64,000 bases of DNA from the NCBI GenBank assembly GCA_011009095.1, contig VTPC01000401.1, positions 117,325 to 181,324 on the forward strand, read 5' to 3'. This DNA is from Ignelater luminosus. Taxonomy: Eukaryota > Arthropoda > Insecta > Coleoptera > Elateridae. Shown piece after piece: positions 22,146-35,400 of the stretch. The notes under the pieces were generated by a model. That model worked only from the letters and a program-made list of their open reading frames with translations. It did no database searches and was not told the DNA's origin. Positions within the stretch are counted from its first letter, which is position 1, and each line of letters opens with the position of its first letter. The translations under genes and the position numbers were made by a program.

Positions 22146-25100
22146 TAATTGTGCGCATTACGCTGGATTATTAAATTCTGCATAATTCCGTTCAAGGCCG
22201 TAAACAATGGCGAGGGCGCGGGGTTGGATCCCCTCGATATCTGTTTATACAACTTGTATTTTTTTACGATTTTGGACAATATTCTGCTACTACTAAAATT
22301 ATTGTAGTTTCCCCTCTGTCTACGGCCTTGATTCCTTTAAAACTCGATAAAAAGGCTGTGAACTTATAAGGACGGCTTAAAAAGGCAATCAAATCGATCG
22401 AAAACGGTAGCTTCCTTGTACTCAACGATCCATTTTAATAAATCTTTAATACCTACAACGTGTTTTGTTTCTTTTCCAGCTTAACACAAGGATGATGGGT
22501 TCCCACATATTCTCTACAAACAAGTCTCTCAAAGTATAGGAAGTGATGGCATAAATTCCCGGTGACTAGACGAGTGTTTTCAAGTGGAACCTATGGCCGA
22601 TTCGTCTTAGTTACGAAGTTCAAAATTGTCTGCAGATATGTTAACTTTTGGGTGCATCGTCATCATTTGACAAAATATCCAACAGCCTTATCAAAAAAGG
22701 AAAAAGTAGAAAACTGCCTTCCAGATGCTCCAAACGTACTTCCAATTATACGAAGACAACATTACAGCTAAGCTAAAAATATGTGGTTTGATGTGTCCCA
22801 GCTAGCCCGGTCTAACATCGACAAACTTCTTTATCCCTGATCACAAGAAAGAATGTTTCTTTGGCCTTCTAAACGTACATTTTTGACACTGGCTGCTTTA
22901 GAGAAAACCCCTTCAATTTAAAAGAAGTCATTTGAAAGAGAAACACAAAGTAAAGTTCAAGGACTATGATAGTGGATAGAACTTTGAGTACCCAATCTGA
23001 ATTCCAGATCTTGTTCTTACTTGTTTAGAGTCTTTTTTTATCTATTACTATTCACTAGCACTTTTACTAGAAACTTACTAATTTGCTCATGTAAAACAAC
23101 TGCACAGCATTGATCTTGTTTTTTAAAAATAATTAGTGAATTTTCAATAAGATGCTTTTGGGCGGACGACAGAATCAGATCCCAATTTCTCTGTAATGGA
23201 ACATCCTGCATCTGTGTATCTGTTAACGTCATTAAAGAGAACATAGAACCAGCTCCTTACCTGAAACCCGTAATTCTTCTTTGCTATACAGGATGAATTT
23301 TTAAATTTAAGTTTTCTCTGTTACTTCAGTTTGTATATTTTTTGTTTCAAAATTATTTAGGATATGGTCAACTGTATAGTGCTAAATATTTAAATTATTC
23401 TTAAAATAATATTTGATCAGTGTCCTAGATAATTTTACGGTACTTAATAAACCGTTCAATTGAAACTTTAATTATTTAAACGGCTAGATTCCATCTTTAC
23501 AGTGCATTTTGTCGTAATCAGCAATGAATAAGAAGTTAAGAATGTTCTAATTTTATTTTAAAAATTAAAATATCGCTATGTCGTTTTACAAAGTTGCAGT
23601 TCTTTTGATATTTTTAAAAGTAACGACGCCATACACCGTTTAAAAATCGCTGGAACATACTGTATATAAACAACTTGTCCTTACGTCTTCTATGATTTTA
23701 AATATTTTAAACTGTAGTGACTCGATATTTTACAGTCTTCATTTAGTAATTATACTGACGTTGAGTGTTTAAGGCATATTTTGACTTTTGGATTTTAGGG
23801 TCCTAGTCAGAATAAAATATGCGAAATGGATTCCACTAGGCTTAGAAATAGTAATGGTATTAACGAGTATGGTTATTATAGGGTAATATTACTTTAGAAA
23901 TATTTGTTTTAAAAATTCGACGGCGTATGGTGTATTCAGGACTATACGAGAAATGTCTGAAATTTCGAAAAATGTTTTAGCGTGTTCTACAATTATGTAT
24001 TCATCGAGATATTGTTAATTAGTATTTTGTCATTCAATTTTCACGTAAGTATTATAGAGCAAAACGTGTATTTCGAGAAATTTAATTAGTCATTTGGTAA
24101 AATAATGCTTTTGGGCAATATAAAGAAATAGATTGCCGATGACAATACACAACTGCAGTCTATCTTTTATTTTATTATTTTACAGGTAGTATACAGTTAA
24201 AGTTGTGCTACTAGTCTGATGTGAGACAATAATCCTGTCTCGCTCTTCTACGGTACCAAGTCTTCTTCATTTCTCCTACATAAATTTGATTTTATTCCTA
24301 CGTGAGCAGAAAACTGGCGGAAAGACAATTTGTTTTCGATTTCAGAGTTATTCGACAGATGATTAAATTCATTCGTGTTCTTTTAGTTGCAAATAGTTTA
24401 ATCGTTTCTTCCATGTGTGTGATGGATTGATAATCCTAATTGGTAACAATTTTGATACATATCGATTCTACTTTTGATCGGGCAAAAGATGACACGTTAA
24501 AAGAGCAACGTGGACTAAGTTAGTTGCTCTTAAAATTCTCAATCGATATTTTTTACCAGTTTATCAATAGGATGGTATCTAAATGGATAAACAGCTGATA
24601 CGGCGCTAAACCAAATTTCATTTATTTTTGTTATTTTAGTTTTAATACAATATTTTCTTTTCTAACACATACCTCTTAAATGATAATTATTTTCTGTCTA
24701 TATTTATTATTTTACTATCACTGGGAATTTTCCTGTGGGGGATCATGTTAAAGAAACGGAAAATTTTGGCATAACAATTACTTATAGCATTCCAGATGGA
24801 AAATCCAGAAGAGGTTGTTAATACCAAGTACGAACAAATAATTTTAAAGTTAAAGTTAAAATTAAACCGACAATTAATAATCAAGGGCAGGAATGCACTC
24901 CTAAAGGAAGATTAACCTTAAGAAAATATTTTCCCATAACAATAAAAATAAAATTTAAAAACTCATTAACTTAATATAATAGAAAAACTTGTTTACATGT
25001 TAGCGTTAGATACGAAAGACAAACAATTCTATAATTTTATTATTAAAATGTCTTTATTGTTTCTTTATTATCCTAATTAGTCTTTTAAAATTAAATCAGA

Positions 25101-26603
25101 ATTTTTATACTTACAAACTGCTCCATAATCATAAGCGAGTTAACTTTCAATTTGATACATTCGAACTCTCAAAAGCGGCTTAGTTTTTCATACCCATTTA
25201 AAGTTGCATTGGTAGGTAATCAAAACTGGAGGGGGGGAGAGGCAACATGTATTTTGCACAATTTACACTGTTAATAGTATCCACTGAGTACAGCCTACAA
25301 TATACAATACAGATAACAGTTCTTTTGCAAATCGGAATTGCGATTTATATAAATAGGAAATATTAGGGAAATCTACACAGATCACTTACGAACGACATGC
25401 CTTCACATATGTACATATATGCTTTGTACTGTTGAATTTAAGAATTTAGACAAAACTGGTCGTTGACTATCGTTAATTAGAGAAAGCATGGTGTCATTAT
25501 GTCAATGTCGTTTGTTACAAATTACTAAGAAGCTTCAGTATGTGATTACAAAATAGCTGTTATCGGTACTAGACATGGCAATTAGGAAAAGAAGAATGAC
25601 AAAATCAATTTGTGTTCTTCCTACAGAAGACTAAGTAAACTGCAACTGTTAAGTAATATGCTATATTAGTGTGATTTTTCAATAATTTATTTTAATATAG
25701 ATTCAGGTATAAATTAAACAGTTAATTGTACAATGATTACAAGCAATTCAAATTCTTGAATGAATATACATATACATATATTACCAAGCTGTTAATCTGA
25801 GCAGGCACCATTCTTCCATTGCAAGACATTATCCTGTGGTGCAATCTGTTGAATTATTTTCAAAGGAAATTGTGCAGTACTCAACTGATTTTTAATTCTA
25901 ATACATAGTAATAATGACTAGTTTATTCATGCAAAATATTCCTCTCTATACTTGAATTTTAATCGATTATGCAAGCAGCATTAACATAACCAACTTGGTA
26001 ATATTGAGAGCATTTACTGCACTCGCTCAAAATTTACATAGGTAAAATAGAAGGTCATTTTGTTTGTGTTTTTTTTTTTCAATCAATTGAGTTTATTTGA
26101 TTTTCTTTTGCTGATATTTAACTACAACTTGTAAAAACTCCTGTAAATAGCTTTTTATAATTTTAAATCAAAAATTATCAGAAGAGAAATTTAATTGGGA
26201 GAGGCTTAATATGCATAATAAGTTGTGTATTAATTAATTGATATTATCCTTAATGATGCGTATTTTTCATGCTTTAGGGACATAATTTAGAACTCTGTAA
26301 TCTCATACTATGTATAAACACATGTTTAAATCTTTTTACAGTAAAAAAACCTGTAATACTGCCTGCCATAAAAATATATTAATGGAGGTTTAAAGTCTGT
26401 GGATGTAACCTAGTGCAACCTAGTGGATATAGCATAATGTTAGAAAGTGAATATAATGCTTTTAAGGTAAGAGAGCTTTTAAGTACGACTTATAGTGTAT
26501 TATCCATTACAATCAAAAAGTAAAACAATGATACTCAAGAAACTACCTACAGTTATATATATATTTTTTCACATTCATTGATATGTTCTATAAAACTAAA
26601 GAT
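22146..26603. other. AT-rich DNA, no gene recognised
   Basis: Two short frames (22562-22771 plus, 23038-23244 minus) have less AT-driven composition than their neighbours, but they match no family I recognise and are left unannotated. A run of seven Gs lies at about 25232. Confidence 0.35.
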
Positions 26604-26740
26604 AGGCAAACTTTTTTAATGAAAGGGACTAACGAGAAAAATCTAGACGAGCAAGCATAATTATATAATGTATCATTCATATGGAAAAAAAAGTAGGACA
26701 GTCTTTTCTGGTATTCATATTTAGCCCGCGGGCCACAATG
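26604..26740 (+). mobile_element. Possible eroded hAT terminus
   Basis: TAGGCAAACTTTTTTAATGA near 26604, followed about 115 bp later by AGCCCGCGGGCCACA, resembles the order of terminal and subterminal words seen in hAT copies with CAGGGGTCGGCAAAC ends. The terminal CAGGGG itself is lost, and there is no second end or target-site duplication. This is tentative. Confidence 0.25.
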
Positions 26741-27379
26741 TTATTCTGTTGTTTTCTTAAGCAACTGACAAACAAGAGCTTAACAAGGTAAAGCTTAAGC
26801 ACAATTATTCTTCTGCATCCCGTTACGGCCAACACTAAGTGTTCCAGAAGGAAGATTTCAAATATTATTTAGTCATGATTTAAACTGAAATATTCAAAAT
26901 TATCAATTCAGTGCTGACCATAAGAGATGCTAGTATTAAGTATGTCGAAATGCTGACTAGCAGTGCCCAGCTTTATAACCATAAACAGACTAAAATCAAA
27001 AGATTCAAGAGCACTATTTAGAATAGTTGTTTCAGATCAGAAAAATTAAAGTGGACGCCATTCTAACTGTGACAAAGACAATTAATTATCTAAAATAATC
27101 GATCTTTGAAATTCATCAGAAATTTCTGTGGTATCAGGTCCTCTTTAGTCATTCACTGGTCTTAATTCCTTCTAATAGGCAATTGCTCTCTAACTTTTTC
27201 AGATGCGTAGTTGCAAAGCGACAAACAGTAATCGGAAGAGATTGACTTAGATTCTTAGTCAATCAAAAAATTTAAATTTATGGTTTTATTATTTTATCAA
27301 TGGTTAATCAAGTATGTCGTTCAGAAAATATGTAAGGTATTCCGCTATCGAGAAAGTTTGGGAAACTGCTTCAAGGGGA
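26741..27379. other. AT-rich non-coding DNA
   Basis: Nothing recognised. Confidence 0.4.
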
Positions 27380-27600
27380 TCATAGATAGATAAAAATAAA
27401 GTTAAGGAAAATAATAGAGCAAGTTTTTAGAAAAGTACATCGCGAGTAGGAATAGGAAAAGGAAAAAAAGATACCAAAACAATAGAAACAACATAGGAGA
27501 GCAACGTAGAACGACGACGTAGAAAAAAGCAGAAGAAAAGGAAAGCGGGAGTAAACTAAAAAGTAGGCAAAAAGGTATAAAACGAATAGAATAGTATACA
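27380..27600 (+). repeat. Purine-rich low-complexity tract
   Basis: The plus strand is dominated by A and G (GGAAAAGGAAAAAAAG and similar). The two overlapping minus-strand frames of about 70 codons through it encode only Phe/Leu/Tyr-rich low-complexity peptide and are by-products of the composition. Confidence 0.7.
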
Positions 27601-27674
27601 ATTAGCACACTTCGTTTTACTTTTTGGCTTTCTTTCTTTCACTAAGGGATCGCTCTTACTTTCTTGTTCTATAC

Positions 27675-29485
27675 CAGGGGTCGGCAACCCGCGTCTCACG
27701 AGCCACATGCGGCTCTTTTCGGAATGATAGACATGTTCACGTTTTCATTCTTAATATACCTACCATTTGATAATACGTTGGTAAATATTATTCTATTTTC
27801 CTCCATTTATTTACTTATTAAAATATTTCTTTTTTATTTTATTATTTCCAACCGAGTTCGGTGTGGTAGATACAGTTTGCGCTGTCCGGTCAGCATTAGC
27901 ACAATCACAGAAGCGAAAAGCAGCTGGATGCAATCTTCAAATAATGTGACCGCGCAAGTTTTGTTGTTTCTCATAAGACTGCATTTGCAAAGCAAGGAAA
28001 ACCTTTCACCGATGGGAAATACGTAAAAAAGGGCGTTTTAAGTATGGCCGAACATCTCTACTCTGACTTAAAAAATAAAGAAGATATTATTAAAAAAAAA
28101 AAAATTAAAGACACTCCTCTATCCGCAAAAACTGTTCGAGACAGAACAATTAAGATGGGCAAGAATGCGACAGATCAACAGATGAATGATATAAAATCGG
28201 CATCTGTATTTACTTTGGCATATGACGAATCGTGTGACCGGAAGGATATCGCACAAGTTAGTCTTCTGGGATGATATGTTTCCGATTACTGGCGTTGCTA
28301 CCACTTAAAGGGCAAACTCGAGGTGAAGATATCTCTGTAGCAATTTTGAGATTTGTGACTGTTACGGAAACTGACATCAATTAATTGGTATCTATTGCTA
28401 TAGGTGGAGCACCCAGTATGAGAGGTAAGCCTAAAGGCTTTGTTACTCTCTTCATACAAAATGTGGAATACAATGTTTTTACGTTTCATTGTATTATTCA
28501 TCAAGCAGCGCTATGCACGCAGACATTTCCCATCGAAGTTGTAAAGATGACATCAATCATTGACAGTTTTGTGGGGCACTTTTCCAATGTTAGCTTCATG
28601 CTTTGAACATATTACGACCTTTTTAAGTCAAAATGAATACGAATATCAAGAGTTAAGTGATGAAGAATGTTACCTCTACAAGGTAGAGGTAACACTGCAA
28701 ATACACTTCTAGAAACCGTCCTTACCTTCAAACAACAACTACTATTGTTTGCGGAAGACTTCAGGAGTGGAAATCTGTTTCATTTCGAAACTTTAAGAAA
28801 ACATCTGGAAACTACTTGAAATGTCATCGATAGTAAGAAGTTCTTTTTGGCAGCAATTGCAAAAATGCATGATTTACTTATGAAAAGTCCACTTTTTTGT
28901 TCTTGACAAAACCACTTGCGGCGGACGTCAATCGAATAAATTTTTTGTCATTTCCAACAGTTAACAGAGCTCAGTTTGAACTATAGTTAATAGACTTAAA
29001 AAGCGAAGATTTGTGGTCTTCAAAATCTACCCTTTTACAAGTGGAACTAGAAAGCCTGGAAAGAGAAAAAGCGACGTTAACCATGAATCATAAATGGATT
29101 GAACTTTCTAACTGTCAAAAGGAGGGCCAATTAATTTTCAAAACATGGATTAGCCTTCCGGATTATTATCATCAACTTCAAATACCTAGCATTTGGAATT
29201 TTGACACTTTTTAAGTTTACTTGTTATTGTGAGCAGACATTCTCCAACACGAATGCTATCCAAAGTAATCTAAGAAGTCGGCTTAATGATGTAAGCCTGG
29301 AAACTTGTTTATTTACTTGAAGTTTTGTATTTGTTTTTGTATTAAATTTGTATTTCTATTTACCCACATTGCAGTAAAATATTGTATCCCAAACTCCTTT
29401 CCTATCCACTGCGGCTCTTTGTAAATCTTGGGTTAAACATTTGGGATAAAATTGATCTTTTCTTCAAAAAGGTTGCCGACCCCTG
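27675..29485 (+). mobile_element. hAT transposon, copy A (complete ends, dead transposase)
   Basis: The element starts CAGGGGTCGGCAACC and ends GGTTGCCGACCCCTG, a perfect 15-bp TIR. It is flanked by the exact 8-bp duplication TTCTATAC (27667-27674 and 29486-29493), as expected of hAT insertion. It is 1811 bp long. It encodes a decayed transposase and shares its sequence with the inverted copy at 45468-47210. The perfect duplication shows that the copy still sits where it inserted. The many coding lesions, some shared with the other copy, mean it was probably moved by a transposase supplied from elsewhere. Confidence 0.95.
27948..29313 (+). pseudogene. hAT transposase pseudogene (GTF2IRD2/ZBED-like family), copy A
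   Basis: Order of recognisable parts: KTAFAKQGKPFTDGKYVKKG, then MAEHLYSDLKNKEDII (28044 on), SVFTLAYDESCDRKDIAQVS (to a stop at 28272), then in another frame LLPLKGQTRGEDI (about 28300), IGGAPSMRGKPKGFVTLFIQ and CIIHQAALCTQ. After a gap come the WIELSNCQKEGQ region (29011-29214) and the C-terminal hAT dimerisation stretch CEQTFSNTNAIQSNLRSRLN (29230-29290). Lesions are a frameshift near 28270-28290 shared with copy B, a TAA at 28382-28384 where copy B has AAA, and a deletion of about 80 bp near 28572 where copy B keeps the NSQYSDLLLHN stretch. The N-terminal zinc finger is not evident. Not functional. Confidence 0.9.
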
Positions 29486-29493
29486 TTCTATAC

Positions 29494-32400
29494 TAAGTTG
29501 ATTTTTCACTGGATTTCTCAATGTATAAAGAAATCTTCGGCTTACGATTTCCATTTAACACCCTGAATAATGCATAAGTTCAATTTTTTCATTCCAAGTA
29601 TAATACCTTACATATTTTTAGAATTTCAATGATATATCTATTGGCAGTTTACTCAATTCTTTCTTGAAACAACTGTAATCTAATTCATAATCACTCCTTT
29701 ACTATAAATAATGCAAATTGAATATTGCAATATATTCAATGTAAATTAAATATAAGCAACTCAAGTGCTACCTATAAGCCATAAAATGTAATCAGGACAA
29801 TTAAAATTGTCGTGTATCGATAAGAATTCTGATCATCATAAAGTAGTATATTAAGCTCGTTTGTTTAGATTTCTCTTTAGCTTCCTACTTATTAGTGTAG
29901 TAGGAAATCAACTATTAAAAACTGTCTTTATGCCATCACGTAAATAGTTTAATTATTGCAATATTTTGAAGGTTCAAGTTGCCAATTGACTTTTGATCAG
30001 TCTTTATTTACAGTCAGTTATAACTTATGCATTTACAGCAGGTTATTAATTATGTTCTTTGTACAGAATGTTTCGTGATTCTTGTCTTGAGATTTTCAAT
30101 TTTCATTTTCGAACACCCCATACAATGAAGTGGTATGGTTACGTTTCGAAACTTATTTTTCAAAAACTAAGATCGAAGTTACTTCTTAACTAAGGAAATA
30201 AATTTTCTCTTAATTGCACCAAGGCGGTCGAGAAGTTTGGAAAAGTTTTAGAAGAAATAATTGAATGACGCCAAAACTGTTAGGTTTAGAAAATTATAAT
30301 GTTATATCGGTAGCGATCATGGAGTATGAAAAGAGTTATACTGGGAGTTTTATTTACTCTGTATAACTGATAATTTTAGAATTTGCGGATGCTCGACAAA
30401 TATCTACTAATAAATTTTCAATATGAATAACAAGTTACAGGTTATGTTGCTTATTGATATTTGCTATTTTAAAGATAAATTAAAATATTATGATATAATT
30501 AATTTAGCTATTGTTATAATACCAGAAATTCTGTAGTCTTTGTTTAAATTTGATCATCTTTCTAATGTTATGTTAGTACTATTGTAAAAATCTGCATAAG
30601 TATGTGAAATAACGCAAGAGAAAGTTACACATTTATTAAACGGATGTGAAGTAAAATATGCCATCGTCATTCATTCTAGAATTCAACCAGTTTTATTACA
30701 ACCACGTATATGTTATATTTGTATACAGAAAAATGGTATAAATGTTCTAAATATTGCATTAGTTTGAAAATTACTGAATGCAATAACAACATATACGTTT
30801 GTAATGGATCACGTTCAGTGTGCGATTGAATACTAATGGTTGAAAACACCTAGATAATATACAAAGGGAAATTTATATCGAATGGTATAGAAATTGTACG
30901 TCACAAATTTCCAATAATCTAGATATCTAAGTTTTATTTATGCAAGAGCTAGTTATAGTACGTATTAATAATACTACACACACTGAATTTCATTTAAACT
31001 TATGTGGGATGTGGTTGTCTAGAAGCAAAAATAAATTTTATGTAGGTGAATTTCGAAATTTAGACAAGTACTAGGATTTTACACTATAGTTTAGTTAAAA
31101 TAAAATCTTCCTTAAAATTCTTCTTGAAAGGTATTTATAAATTTCTTAATAGGTTGTTTGACGGTTAGTTCGATTCCACACTGTTAATTTTAACAAAATC
31201 ATTTTTAAGTCCTAATTTTGTTGTTGTAAAGCAAATTTAATACAATAAGACGTTAGAAACACTGTTATTTTAAAATCTATAGCACCACTCAGTATTTTAT
31301 TAAAAATAAATTTGCACAAATAATATTTCCACATGAAAAATAACGCACCAGGGTCCAAAAAATTTAACAAAAATATTTTCATCTGTCGCGTACCAATCTC
31401 TATTTTTATTTTACCTCGAACTGAACTTTCTTTAATACTTGTTATTTTAGTAATCTCACGCTTTCGCCTTTAATACAAAAAAAAACTAATCTTGTAGTCT
31501 GCAAGTCGTTGCTCCATTCCGTAATGTAGCTTTATGAATGTATTTTGTACCTTGTTTAGCAAAAAATCCTCAGGTAAGCAATCGAATCCTGCAGACTTGC
31601 GTGCTACAATGTAGTTGAGAAGATTCAGAAATGGGACAATCATTGGAGAGAACCGTCAAAACTAACACGAAACAACAGCACTTTAAATAGATTTAATCCA
31701 ATTCAAATAGAAATGTCGGAAAATCCTCTTTTTACAGATACTGCCGCGTGACGCGCTAATCTTTAATTTGATGTTAATTGTTGGTTTAAAAAACACATGT
31801 GTACTTGTTTTCATCGTATCGTACTAATACACTTTACCAGCACGACTAATTACACCAAACTGATATCAAAAATAACTTGACTTCGCAGTCAGGCCAAACC
31901 TTCAAAATAACACCGTCCTTACGACGCAGAGCAGACGAAATTGCAGCTGTTTACGAAAATCAATTTAAATAGATTTTATTGCGGAGAATGTGCTTTAGAG
32001 TGACTACGGGTTCCAATCATCAAGTTTTGTGAAATGTGGTTACTGAATCATTTACTTATATTTAGCTTCAAATAAAAAAAAACTGACCCTGAGTAGAAAA
32101 TTGAATGAAACTATAAAACTCTTTTTAACTGCATCTTTAACATATGAATATGAAACACCTTTTACATAGAACCTTTTTCAAATAGCGTCTCTATTTTATG
32201 GGTAGATACTAATTATGCGCAGCTGACTGCATGGAAAAGCTCGTCTTTGAATTGATAGAAAGGCTTCGTCGAAGCTGAATTATACAGCACGTTAGTAACG
32301 TCAAGGTAACGTTTAAATCAAATGATGTTCTACATTAACGATGGAATTCAAAAACGTTTTCTATCAACCAATTTAATAGTTTATATTAAGCAATCTCTTT

Positions 32401-35400
32401 ATTGCTCTCAAAGAAAAATGAATTCCACTAACTGCTTCATAGTTTTTTCTCAAATCCTACCTGTTAATTCTATCTTATTAACTGTATACATTATTTCCTA
32501 TTAAATAATTATAAAAATATGTGTCTGATGGTTTTAAATTTCATCTTGTAGTAACATCATTATCCATTCAAGTTTATAAATTATACACACCGCTTTTTCC
32601 TGTGTATTAAAAAGAAAACTTGGGAAAGGTTTTGAGAATTGATTGCCATTAAGCCTATTACATTCTGAAATAATTAACAGATGAATTTTATTAATACAAT
32701 CAATTAGAAAATAAAAAATGTTGATATCATCCTGACCATTAATTTACTATCGATCAGTAATATCGAAATACGATGGAGTTCCTTAAGACAATATTCTAGT
32801 CAATATTATATTACAACGATTTATTTTATACTGTCCTTTAATAATGTCGCAGTTTGATTAATACATTGTAAACTGACTTTAATATTATGTAAGAATAACG
32901 TCACTTTTGTATGCGTTTTCACAAAAATCATTAGAGTAGTATTCTTTTTCTTTTTTTCTGTAAAAGTATTTAATTGAATTTCAGACATTCTTCACCACAA
33001 TGCTAACTGGAACGAAAACCTGTCGAGCAATTATTTTAACCATCCTTAATTATTGTCGTCTACTAGTTGAGTATCGACGAGACGTTAAAATTTCAATGCT
33101 TTACCTATCACAATATAGTTAAGTTCAATTATAGTTTTTTTCCCAACAAATCGATACACGTCTGGATGGCTATCCATTATTGAAAATTCACTAGTACTAA
33201 GTAGTTTTTCATATCTCTCGAACTGTTCTCTATTTCGCATCGCAACCACTTAGGTAAATGCATAAATTTGTAAAAGAGAATAGATAAGAAATAAACGTCG
33301 AGACGATTTTTTAAACCGGCTCATATAAATTCTATATTTAAAATGATGTTTCAGAATCCTCAGAATTTGCACCAAGCGCGACATTTATTTAGCGTATGTT
33401 TAACCTACACTAAATATAACTCCCACATGAATCAAGAAAAGACAGCACTCTTTTTTTAAAGTTTTTTCACAATTCCAACAGGTGAGTCGTTAAAGAGTCT
33501 GTACGAAGTTTGTATCTTAACCCTAACTAAATTTCACGAACAAATGTTAGCCTAACAATAAGACGATTTTCAATTTTTCCTCATCATTTGTTTATTAGAT
33601 AATTAAGTGTATATGCCAATTTACGCGTTCTAGAAGAATGCATGTGTAGTATACGTATCTTTTGTTTTTATTAATTATTGAAGGTCAAATTTTAATTATA
33701 ATCGTATGGGAATTATAAACAAAATAAAGGGCATAACTAACAATAAGTGACTAATATTTTTCGATTATTCTTGATTAAGATAACATTTGTTTGGATTAAA
33801 ATTTTGTTACAATAAGAAAAAAAATAACAAAGAACACAAATAAATATTTATCAGTATTTGTAATATCATCCATAGATAGTAATGTACAAATATGAATGGG
33901 TTATACAGGGTTATTCAATAATGTTAATTATCTACATAAATTGAGTTATCAAACCGAATTCTTATTATTACATCACAGCGAGCTATACAAGCAAACTACC
34001 GTACTATGGGCCGGTATTTCCATCTTTCATATAACCGTCTTGTTAGTCATCTGGTAGTTATAGTTATATGCAAGAAATATCTGCTAGATATCCAACACGG
34101 GTATTTCAATCCAGCTCAAGTATAAATTTATCTTGCAGATTGGTAGCTGTTAGATTTTTGTAGGTTGGTAATTGTGCGTAAACAAAAGATACTCATGACC
34201 GAAATTCTACCCATATCGGACATAGTGTATCGTGGAGTTGCCTGCTATCAAATTAACTAATTTAAAATATTTACCAATTCTTTGCTTATTTGTTTCTAGC
34301 TTCTAATACAATGAAGGTTCCTCTCACCTATTTGAGATTCTTTACCTTGAATCTATGGAAGAAAATTTTCTAAACCGTTTCGATCCACTCTTTCTACCTT
34401 AATCCTTAATAATTTAAAAAGTTTTCTTAAAGAGCAATTCACCTGTTAGAAATCATAAAAGCAATGCCCACCCAAAAGGGTCTTTATCTTAAAATTCACT
34501 CTAACAAACACAAGTGACTTTTATCCGTTCTCAGATCATTTTGATGTGTAAAGATAGAAAAAAAAAATGCAAAAATGATTTATTAAAAGAACGAGACCTA
34601 ACAGAAATCAAGACAAAAGGTAACGGAATCACAAAGTCGGTGAACCTAATCGTTTATTTTGCAGTGTAATTTTCTGATACATTTAACTATGTGGGCACAT
34701 TATCGTTGGGTAAGTGCATAGCTACAGGTAGTTCAACTTTTCACACCATAATTAAATTATGCTTTTAACGTTAGACGTCTAGTATTATTAGTAAAAAATA
34801 CTAATACAGTAAATGAAACACAAGAAAAGGAATACCTCAACTGAACGATTCTCGAAATACTAAGTGAATCTAATTCTTACTATAAAAATCAAACGACTTG
34901 ATATGTGTAAAACAGTCATACCCAAACCTCGACCTTGACTATTCAAAAAACGCGAGGATAAAAAATTATTGGACTAAAAATATTATGATAAATGAACAGA
35001 AAAAAGTTAAATATCTCAAGTTGATAGTTTCACCTTATTACTAATACGCTTATTTATTCGGGTTTTTTTGTTTTATATCTTAACGTGGTTTGCAAAAAAA
35101 AGTGTCTTACTTCAATGACCTACATTTTTAAAATTCTCCTTGTCGCAGAAAAAAACAAATAATAAAGAAAAAAACTTCGTATCTGATTTTCATACTGAAG
35201 CATGCAATGCCCATAAGGAATAAATTAAAGGTCATTATAGTGTACTATTTTTGTTAATATCTATACAATAAAGGATTGTCAGAAAATGGTTAAACAAAGA
35301 TTTACCTAGAAAGCACTGTAGATAAATATTGACGACTGTATTAATTATTCAACTCTGTTCGAGACGTTTCCACTGGAAATACAAAGTTCCTGTTTGAGAA

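Noticed and set aside
23038..23244. 68-codon minus-strand ORF with ordinary amino-acid balance
   Set aside because: It reads somewhat like a protein, but no family was recognised, neighbouring frames are full of stops, and it has no splice signals that fit.
23620..23945. Possible inverted repeat of CGCCATACACCG-like words near 23627 and 23920
   Set aside because: The two words align only partially and in mixed direct and inverted fashion; no flanking structure supports an element.
27380..27608. Two minus-strand ORFs of about 70 codons, Phe/Leu/Tyr-rich, resembling membrane peptides
   Set aside because: They are the complement of a purine-rich tract; the hydrophobic look is a composition artefact.
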